A stretch of 9,351 nt of DNA. Source: DAOTUB01 sp034437455 (lineage in GTDB: Bacteria > Chloroflexota > Anaerolineae > B4-G1). The stretch's first letter is position 1, and every line of letters begins with the position of its first letter. The translations under genes and the position numbers were made by a program. Shown here in pieces: positions 1 to 5,806 of this stretch. The stretch spans positions 1 to 9,351 of the forward strand of contig DAOTUB010000239.1 of NCBI GenBank assembly GCA_034437455.1, given 5' to 3'. The notes below the pieces were generated by a model that was given only the letters and a program-made list of their open reading frames with translations, had not been told where the DNA came from and made no database searches.

Positions 1-93
1 TAGCCGCGCTTTCCATAGCGCGCAGGCCCGCGAGGTATGGAAACCTCGGCTACATAGCCCCGTTTTATTGAAAAGATACAGTCTGGAGAAAAA
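1..93. repeat. Left copy of a 93-base direct repeat carrying a double-hairpin palindrome
   Basis: These bases are identical to the last 93 bases of the window. Bases 1-52 form a nested palindrome. Hairpin A has stem 5-10 (CGCGCT) with 17-22 (AGCGCG) and loop TTCCAT. Hairpin B has stem 31-36 (CGAGGT) with 43-48 (ACCTCG) and loop ATGGAA. The two loops are reverse complements, and the outer arms TAGCCG (1-6) and CGGCTA (47-52) also pair, so the whole unit can fold as one long cruciform or as two small hairpins. A tail without obvious structure follows (54-93) and ends in an A-run. No coding sequence is visible in it. It resembles REP/BIME- or MITE-like palindromic units, but I cannot name a family. 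The true left boundary is unknown because the window starts here. Confidence 0.9.
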
Positions 94-142
94 AGAAACC
101 TGTCCCCCAGAGTTCTGAATTATACCCGAGAAATGCGTAGCG

Positions 143-171
143 TTGACAAAAGCAGCGTCCCGTAGTAGAAT
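143..171 (+). promoter_or_regulatory. Sigma70-type promoter for the DUF11/FN3 surface protein
   Basis: A consensus -35 box TTGACA lies at 143-148 and a -10 box TAGAAT at 166-171, separated by exactly 17 bases. Transcription would begin near 178, giving a leader of about 97 bases before the proposed GTG start at 275. The leader contains the 223-255 hairpin. The match is one mismatch from the E. coli consensus over both boxes; function is inferred from sequence only. Confidence 0.7.
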
Positions 172-222
172 CGCTCTGCTTGAGCTGCGCTTGTGCGGCC
201 TGTAGCATACCTCGTAGATGTA

Positions 223-255
223 AAATCACGGCTCATCGAAAATGAGCCGTGATTT
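223..255 (+). promoter_or_regulatory. Perfect 14-bp leader hairpin upstream of the surface-protein start
   Basis: AAATCACGGCTCAT (223-236) pairs perfectly with 242-255 around a five-base loop CGAAA. It lies between the promoter at 143-171 and the ribosome binding site at 261-267, so it would form in the mRNA leader. The 3' side runs into only three T residues (253-255, inside the stem), so it is a poor intrinsic terminator for the plus strand. On the minus strand the stem ends in a TTTT run. It could be an attenuator, an mRNA-stabilising 5' hairpin, a protein-binding operator, or a terminator left from a lost neighbour. Confidence 0.65.
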
Positions 256-260
256 ACCGA

Positions 261-267
261 AAGGGAG
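261..267 (+). promoter_or_regulatory. Shine-Dalgarno site that selects the GTG start at 275
   Basis: AAGGGAG at 261-267 ends seven bases before GTG 275, an ideal distance. The alternative in-frame ATG at 242 is the first base of the right arm of the 223-255 hairpin and has no purine-rich site before it, so GTG 275 is preferred. Confidence 0.7.
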
Positions 268-274
268 TGTTGAT

Positions 275-3091
275 GTGAAGACTGATAAAGTTTCGACAAG
301 ACAGTTGGTATGGACGTTACCGGCAACCGCGTTGGCTTTTATGCTCGTGGTGGGGCTAGCACTGTTGCTTTCCCACCTTCAGGTTCAGGCCCAGCCGAGA
401 ACAGAGGCTATGCAAACACTGTTGGTGGAGAAACAGGTAAACACGGTAGAGGCGATACCAGGTGAGACGTTAGTCTACACTATCACAGTTTATAATGGCA
501 GTGATCTTCCAGTAACTACCTGGCTCACCGACGAACTGCCCTCCGAGTTGGTTTATGTCCCTGGCAGCCTAGATACTAACCATGGCAGCCCGATACTGGC
601 AGGCGGAGTGATCACGTGGAATGAGACAATTTGGAGCAAGCAAACAGTGGATGTATGGTTCAGCGCCCAAATTCCCCTCACGACCACCGCCGCTGAGATC
701 GAAAACACGGTCCAAGTCACCGGCACCGGCGAGTTGATCACACATTCCGTGTCGACGGAGATCAGCAGTGTCCTGGACAGCGACGATACGTACAAAGCTG
801 TCAGCCAGGAACAAGTCAGGCGGGGTCAAACGTTTACCTACACGCTTGTCTTGAGAAACAACAGCGCGATCAGCGCCGTGACCGCTTTGCTCACCGATCC
901 ATTGAACCCTCTATTGGACTATGTGTCTGACAGCGCCCACACCATCCCCGACGGCAGCGGTACGCTACTCGACACGGATGGCATCACCTGGACGGTGACT
1001 ATCAGCAAGTCCACGTCTGTTACGTTGACCTTTCAGGCTCAGGTGAGCGAGGAGGCTGACGATGGCGCGCTGATCACCAACACAGCCACGATCCACGATG
1101 GCAGCAGGTCGTTTGAGCGGAGTGTGACGGTCGCTATGGATCCACCGCCTACATCACAGATACGTTCGCCGGAAAAACTGGCCGCCATCACTGAGAAGGG
1201 AACGTTGACCATAGAAGGCGTGGCCTGGGACGGCGACGAACGTCCGGATTTTCCTCCCGATCCAGTTCTAAGTCCCATCAACAACGAGGGTAGCGGCACT
1301 TATTACGTGACGTGGGACGATGTTCCGACAGCCCTGGGCTACACTGTAGAGGAAGCCGACAACCCCAAATTCAGCGATCCTACCACAAGCGATTTACTTG
1401 AATCACCGCAATACGGCGTTAGCGACAAGTCCCCCGGCACGTATTACTATCGAGTCAAGGCCCACAACGCGAGCGGCTCCAGCCGCTGGAGCAACGTCGA
1501 ATCGGTCGTCGTTCAAACTACCCGGGCGTTGGGTTTCCTTCTGACACCATCCAACCTATCTGCTCCAGCGATGCCAGATCGGGTGGCTGACAGCAACTCA
1601 CTCACGGTGTGGGTGCGCATAGACAGTGGCGAGTGGCAAACGACCACAGTGACTCAGGATGCAGGCGGCTGGTGGAACTGGACGTACGAATGGACGCCGC
1701 CCGAAGAGCTCAACACCCCACATACCATCCAGACCCAGGCGCGTGACACGTCTGGGAATCTCAGTGCCATAGATACCATAACTGTCACAGTAGACAACCA
1801 AGCATACATCCTGTACTTTCCTCTCTATTTCAAGCGTTTTCCACCTGTTCCCTACCCACCGACTCTGAACGACATAGACAACGACGACGACGGCAAAGGC
1901 AACGGCGACGGAGACTATACAGTCAGTTGGTCATACGATCACGCTACTCTAACGCCGAGCTCGTACACATTGCAAGAAGCACGGGATGTGGACTTTACCA
2001 ATCCAACCGAATATCATCCCGGCAGCGCCACATCGCAACCGATTGACGATCAGGAGCCTGGTACGTACTACTACCGGGTACAGGGTCACAACACGTATGG
2101 AGCGGGCGAGTGGAGCGCCATCAAGACAGCCAAAGTCACACCTCCCCCCTACGCGCCGGTCTTGAGCAATATAGATGATTCTGATGGAGATGGCAACTAT
2201 ATCGTCAAGTGGTCTTACAATTACACCTATCCACCCGCAGATACGTATACCTTACAAGAAGCGAAAAACGCGAGTTTTTCCGAAAATCTAATCACCTATG
2301 AGGCTGGCAGCAACAAACAATGGGCGATCAGCGGCAAAGACATTGACACGTATTACTACCGGGTGCGGGGTAACAACGTGTCTGGGGCGGGTTCGTGGAG
2401 CGCCGTCAAAGCAGTCACAGTCCGTCCTGTCTCCTTCCACTATGGTTTTAACAGCTCAAGTAAACTCACAAACCCCTGGCCCATCCGTCGCACATCTTAT
2501 TGGAAAGGCGACGAGGGAAAGGATCGCGTGACCTGGACAGAGGAGCACGATGGCTCACTGTTCGTTGTCATAGATGATAAATGGGATTTTACCATCGCCA
2601 GTCCAATGGAAGAAGCCCCCTCGCCGCCCTACGTCATCAGCGTGCGGGCCCAGCTCCACGATGATACCTATCTACGCGGTTATGGCGTCATCTTTGGCGG
2701 TAACAGCGGCTCGCCTTGCCCGGCCTACCGAGATACTGGCTGTTTCTCTCACTACTATCGTCTGCAGGTTGTCGCGGGAGCAGGCGCACTAAAGGCCGAT
2801 TTTAAGCGCGTGGATTACCACGAGCCTGAGAGCAGCGATGATCGAGGCAAAGGTCGAGGAGTGACTCTGGTTTCGTTTGAGGGTTTGCCTGGAAAACCAG
2901 AAGCTTGGAACAAGTGGGACATTAAGGTCAAACCCGACGGGATTGACCTATATCTCAACGATATTCTATGGCACTCTGTAGACGACACCAAATATGTCAA
3001 CGAGCCTTACTTTGGCGTCTATACTGCAAACGATGAGTTTCGGCCAGGCATCGGTCGGTTCGATTACTACAACGTGGATCCTGACGATTAG
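275..3091 (+). CDS. Large secreted surface protein: DUF11, Ig-like, FN3 repeats and a C-terminal jelly-roll-like domain
   Basis: A 938-residue protein if started at GTG 275 (949 from ATG 242); I number from the GTG. It opens with a basic stretch and a hydrophobic signal/anchor (about 10-37, ending VQA). Two DUF11-type repeat domains follow (about 48-163 and 168-287), seen from motifs such as 'GETLVYTITVYNGSD' and 'GQTFTYTLVLRNNSA'. An Ig-like domain appears split (about 293-321 and 441-508) around the first FN3 domain (about 326-415). After 'YILYFPLYF' (511-519) come two more FN3 domains (about 527-623 and 626-717), each opening with an Asp/Gly-rich loop. The last about 220 residues look like a concanavalin-A-type beta-sandwich. 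All three FN3 domains carry TYYYRV. No catalytic motif or LPXTG sorting signal is visible. The likely role is adhesion or extracellular scaffolding (inference). It is a single-gene unit with its own promoter and terminator. Confidence 0.9.
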   Translation: MKTDKVSTRQLVWTLPATALAFMLVVGLALLLSHLQVQAQPRTEAMQTLLVEKQVNTVEAIPGETLVYTITVYNGSDLPVTTWLTDELPSELVYVPGSLDTNHGSPILAGGVITWNETIWSKQTVDVWFSAQIPLTTTAAEIENTVQVTGTGELITHSVSTEISSVLDSDDTYKAVSQEQVRRGQTFTYTLVLRNNSAISAVTALLTDPLNPLLDYVSDSAHTIPDGSGTLLDTDGITWTVTISKSTSVTLTFQAQVSEEADDGALITNTATIHDGSRSFERSVTVAMDPPPTSQIRSPEKLAAITEKGTLTIEGVAWDGDERPDFPPDPVLSPINNEGSGTYYVTWDDVPTALGYTVEEADNPKFSDPTTSDLLESPQYGVSDKSPGTYYYRVKAHNASGSSRWSNVESVVVQTTRALGFLLTPSNLSAPAMPDRVADSNSLTVWVRIDSGEWQTTTVTQDAGGWWNWTYEWTPPEELNTPHTIQTQARDTSGNLSAIDTITVTVDNQAYILYFPLYFKRFPPVPYPPTLNDIDNDDDGKGNGDGDYTVSWSYDHATLTPSSYTLQEARDVDFTNPTEYHPGSATSQPIDDQEPGTYYYRVQGHNTYGAGEWSAIKTAKVTPPPYAPVLSNIDDSDGDGNYIVKWSYNYTYPPADTYTLQEAKNASFSENLITYEAGSNKQWAISGKDIDTYYYRVRGNNVSGAGSWSAVKAVTVRPVSFHYGFNSSSKLTNPWPIRRTSYWKGDEGKDRVTWTEEHDGSLFVVIDDKWDFTIASPMEEAPSPPYVISVRAQLHDDTYLRGYGVIFGGNSGSPCPAYRDTGCFSHYYRLQVVAGAGALKADFKRVDYHEPESSDDRGKGRGVTLVSFEGLPGKPEAWNKWDIKVKPDGIDLYLNDILWHSVDDTKYVNEPYFGVYTANDEFRPGIGRFDYYNVDPDD
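1853..2428 (+). repeat. Tandem FN3-coding repeat inside the surface protein gene
   Basis: Two adjacent FN3 domains (about 1853-2143 and 2150-2428) match in order: a proline start, an aspartate/glycine-rich loop, a (V/K)SWSY or VKWSY strand, YTLQEA, TYYYRV, and a G-AG-WSA-K ending. The DNA is also similar around the TYYYRV codons. This points to a duplication within the gene. The first FN3 domain (about 1250-1519) is more distant and lacks the acidic loop. Confidence 0.7.
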
Positions 3092-3119
3092 CGCGCTGCT
3101 CCAAGTCATATGCTTTGAA

Positions 3120-3157
3120 GATTGAGAGGGGAAGAGTTGATCCCCTCTCAATCCTTT
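3120..3157 (+). terminator. Rho-independent-type terminator after the surface protein
   Basis: GATTGAGAGGGGA (3120-3132) pairs perfectly over 13 bp with 3141-3153 around an eight-base loop, followed by CTTTCTT. It starts 28 bases after the stop codon at 3089-3091. The T-tract is short and interrupted, but the stem is long and GC-rich in its upper half, so termination here is likely. Confidence 0.8.
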
Positions 3158-3185
3158 CTTGTGAGATGCCTCTGTTTGTTCGTAG

Positions 3186-3482
3186 GGAACCATAACCGAC
3201 AATATACATCGTGAGGTTACCCAGGCTTTTCTGGATGATTGCCGCACGCAATACCAGTTGGCGGATGTGGATGACCCCATTATTGCCTTGGCGCGGGAGC
3301 TGTTAGATCGTCACCCATTGCGTGCTTATGATGCTATGCACCTGGATACTGCTCTAATCGTCAACCAGTTCTGTGTCGATACCTACCAGGACTCGCTCAC
3401 CTTTCTCTCCGCCGACGACAGTTTGAATGCTGCGGCTTCCGCCGAGGGCCTGGCGGTGGATAACCCAAACAACCACCCCTGA
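3186..3482 (+). pseudogene. 5'-truncated VapC-like PIN-domain toxin remnant
   Basis: The frame opens after a stop at 3183-3185 and encodes about 98 residues ending at TGA 3480-3482. The C-terminal half matches the standard VapC/PIN pattern: 'LARELLDRHPLRAYDAMHLDTAL' (split across the conserved Asp helix) and later 'LTFLSADDSLNAAASAEGL' followed by an NP near the end. These hold the third and fourth acidic positions of the PIN active site. The N-terminal third, with the first catalytic aspartate (the usual DTS/DTN motif), is missing, and no good start or ribosome binding site exists. TTG 3258 would leave only 74 residues. No VapB antitoxin lies alongside. VapC proteins are RNases in toxin-antitoxin pairs; this copy should be inactive. 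It follows the terminator of the surface gene, so it is probably untranscribed. Confidence 0.75.
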
Positions 3483-3585
3483 GCGCAGATTTCGGAGTAT
3501 CGACGCTCGCCCAATCTACTGTTGTGCCGGCTACTCGATTCATCCGTCGGACCTCTCGGTGTTCTGGATTGCCCTCACCAGATGA

Positions 3586-4045
3586 TCTGTAATCAAGTCA
3601 TCTATCTGCGAGTCCCTGTTCATATATACGGTCACCGAGCCCGATGGAAGCGAGTACAACCATCGGGCGGTGGCAGAAGGCATCGGCAACGAGGCATCGT
3701 CCGCTTACCTTTGGCGGATACGAAACGACAAGCCTGGCGCTCAGAAGCCGGGTTTTGAGATCATCGAGGCGCTCGCCGAATTCTTCAGTGTACCCACGGA
3801 TTATTTCTCCTCCAGCCGACCGATGACCGAGGCGTTCGAGCAGGATCTGGAACTGGCAGCGGCGCTCCGTGAAGCAGGCGTGCAACGGATCGCCCTGCGT
3901 TCAAAGGACTTGAACGCGAGGCAAAAAGGCAGTACTCGAGGTAATCAAGCACATCTGGCGCGCCCAGGGGCTGGATGACGAGGGTGGTAGCCAACTGTTT
4001 GAGCAGTACCCACAAATTCTCCACTTTCAACACGATCCGAGATAG
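3586..4045 (+). pseudogene. Frameshifted XRE-family helix-turn-helix regulator remnant
   Basis: Frame 1 runs from after the stop at 3583-3585 to 3978. It reads as a Cro/CI-type HTH of the kind 'SLFIYTVTEPDGSEYNHRAV' followed by AEGIG, a WRIRNDK turn, and 'PGFEIIEALAEFFSVPTDYF'. The homology begins upstream of the first usable start (GTG 3670), and no ATG, GTG or TTG exists before it, so the 5' end is damaged. Near 3923-3929 (AAAAAGG) the family-like C-terminus moves to the +1 frame: 'IALRSKDLNARQK' continues as 'AVLEVIKHIWRAQGLDDE' and ends at TAG 4043-4045. One extra base in the A-run explains this. DNA binding would be the family role, but this copy appears broken twice. A sequencing error at the A-run could explain the second lesion only. 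It converges with the capA-like gene 17 bases away. Confidence 0.72.
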
Positions 4046-4062
4046 GTGATCCCATATTGCGC

Positions 4063-5769
4063 TCACGGCTCCGTGGCAACGCTAATGGTTGGGGGGTATT
4101 CAGCCTCGCTGGGGATCAGCGCCAGGTCTCGATAGCGTCCCAGGGGGCTGCGCCAGTTCAGACTGAATCCCCAGCCGTGCCAGCGCCAGACCGTCACGGC
4201 ATGGTTCAAACCATCCCCCTGCTCCTCCAATACGATTAGCTCTTGCACGTTGTCGCCATCCACGTCGCCCAACTCCACCTCGTGGAGTGGGCCGCTTACG
4301 GCCGAGCCGCCCCACAGGATGTGATACTCTCCCTCCCGGTAGCCGATGATGAAGGGATGGCTGCGAAGCACGCCGTCCGTGTCGCGCTTCCAGAGGGCCA
4401 GCAGCAACTCGCCCCGACCATCATCGTTTGGATCGCCCAGGGCCAGGTCTGTCACTCGCCACTCCAGCGGGCTCCGCCACGCCTCAACGCCGTCACGGTA
4501 GATGATGACCTGCTCCCCTGCCCGTCGCACCCGCTCCGGGACGCCGTCGCCGGTCAGGTCTATCTCGCCAGCCCAGAACAGCCCTGTCTCAGGAATCTGT
4601 GGCACCTTGGCTGGATAACAGGCCTGGCCGTCGCAGGTGAAGCCGAGGCGACCAGGAGGTGGCTGCACCCGCGCCAGCAGTGGAGTCGCCTCGTCGAGAG
4701 TCATCAGCCTGGGGCGCGGGCCGACCCAAACCGGTAGGGCTTGCACAGCCCGCAGGCCCTGAGCGTCGAAAAAGGCCCGCAGCGCCAGTCCTTGCCGTGT
4801 CTCTCCCTGTTCCTGATCAAAGACGAAATTGCCCAGACTGTAAGCCACAAACTGACCGCCGTTGGTCTGGCCCTCATCTGATTCATCCGTGACTCGGCAG
4901 CCCTGTACGACGTGCGGGTGATGCCCGATCACCAGGTCAGCGCCAGCCTCCAGCAGGCAATGAGCTGCGCCACGTTGGGCAGGATCGGCATACGTCTCGT
5001 ACTCGTAGCCCCAATGAATGGAGACAATCACCGCATCGGCCTGGGCGCGAGCGGCGGCGATGGCGGCCACGGCTCGTTCCCGATCCCACACGGACCGGGT
5101 CCAGCCCGCATCTTGGCCAGAGGCTTGGGTCTTTGTCAAGCCCGTGTCTGCCGGATCGGGCACAGCGTTGAAGGCCAAGAAGGCCAAACGTACTCCCTCG
5201 ACCTGGCGAACCAGCGGCCGGAGGGCCGCCTCGGCGTTGGGGCCAGCCCCTACAGTTGCGATCCCGACTGTTTGCAGTCGTGAAAGCGTTTCAGCCAGCC
5301 CCGCCGGACCCAGGTCGAGGGTGTGGTTGTTGGCTAACCCCAGAACGTCAAAGCTGGCTTCGCGCAAAGCGGTGACCGCCGACGGTGGGGCGCACAAGCG
5401 GTACGGTTGTAGCGCAGGCTCGTCGGATGGACCCGGACAGGGTGTACCTCCTGGGGCAATGACGCACTCCAGGTTGCCCAGCGCCAGGTCTGCCGCGCAA
5501 AGCCAGGGAGTCACAGCGGCGAGCGGCCGGGGTTCATCGGCCACCCCACGGCCCAGCATCACGTCGCCCACGGCGACTAACTCGACGACGTTCTCACCGG
5601 TGGCCAGCGGTTCGCCGTCGCGCAGGTAGAGCCAGGGATAGACCGACAGGTCAGGCAAGTCTTGCTTCGGACGCGCAGTCTGCGCGGTGATACCGATGAC
5701 CACCGAGAGAAAAACGAGTGCGAGGAAGAGAACGTATACTCTTGTTTTGTTGCGTCCCTCGTGGTTCAA
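4063..5769 (-). CDS. CapA-family (PGA_cap) metallophosphatase-like protein with C-terminal FG-GAP/VCBS-type repeats
   Basis: A 568-residue protein from TTG 5769. A short basic N-terminus (RNKTR) and a membrane segment (about 11-28) anchor it outside the cell. The CapA/PgsA-type domain (about 62-350) keeps all the family motifs: GDVMLGR (68-74), NLE (99-101), LANNH (145-149), HWGYE (252-256), GHHPHV (282-287) and SLGNFVFD (311-318). Related proteins act in poly-gamma-glutamate capsule synthesis or export, but many, as probably here, sit outside any pgs cluster and their substrate is unknown. The C-terminal part (about 400-560) has calcium-loop repeats such as DLTGDGVPE, GDPNDDGRGEL and GDVDGDNVQEL, typical of FG-GAP/VCBS surface domains. 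A longer start (ATG 5832) would overlap the preceding gene and adds only charged residues, so TTG with its own ribosome site is preferred. It is the second gene of an operon with the DUF3160 lipoprotein. Confidence 0.9.
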   Translation of the reverse strand: MNHEGRNKTRVYVLFLALVFLSVVIGITAQTARPKQDLPDLSVYPWLYLRDGEPLATGENVVELVAVGDVMLGRGVADEPRPLAAVTPWLCAADLALGNLECVIAPGGTPCPGPSDEPALQPYRLCAPPSAVTALREASFDVLGLANNHTLDLGPAGLAETLSRLQTVGIATVGAGPNAEAALRPLVRQVEGVRLAFLAFNAVPDPADTGLTKTQASGQDAGWTRSVWDRERAVAAIAAARAQADAVIVSIHWGYEYETYADPAQRGAAHCLLEAGADLVIGHHPHVVQGCRVTDESDEGQTNGGQFVAYSLGNFVFDQEQGETRQGLALRAFFDAQGLRAVQALPVWVGPRPRLMTLDEATPLLARVQPPPGRLGFTCDGQACYPAKVPQIPETGLFWAGEIDLTGDGVPERVRRAGEQVIIYRDGVEAWRSPLEWRVTDLALGDPNDDGRGELLLALWKRDTDGVLRSHPFIIGYREGEYHILWGGSAVSGPLHEVELGDVDGDNVQELIVLEEQGDGLNHAVTVWRWHGWGFSLNWRSPLGRYRDLALIPSEAEYPPTISVATEP

Positions 5770-5777
5770 GGAATCAT

Positions 5778-5785
5778 CCTCGCCC
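5778..5785 (-). promoter_or_regulatory. Shine-Dalgarno site supporting TTG 5769 as the CapA-like start
   Basis: On the minus strand GGGCGAGG ends eight bases before TTG 5769, within the 37-base gap after the DUF3160 stop. ATG 5832 lies inside the end of the upstream gene and needs a 26-base overlap. Confidence 0.6.
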
Positions 5786-5806
5786 TTTACTCCTCTCCAA
5801 GCACAG

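Noticed and set aside
94..142. GAAACCTGTCCCC motif next to the left repeat as a Y1-transposase-associated end
   Set aside because: It reminds me of sequences seen near REP-associated transposases, but this is recollection only, no transposase is nearby, and the right copy is cut before this point so it cannot be compared.
242..274. ATG 242 as the start of the surface protein
   Set aside because: It lies in the right arm of a perfect hairpin and lacks a ribosome site; GTG 275 has AAGGGAG at seven bases and still gives a complete signal sequence.
5018..5629. Plus-strand open frame of 203 codons opposite the CapA-like gene
   Set aside because: Ser/Ala/Arg-rich translation without recognisable motifs, and the opposite strand holds all the CapA motifs; a coding shadow.
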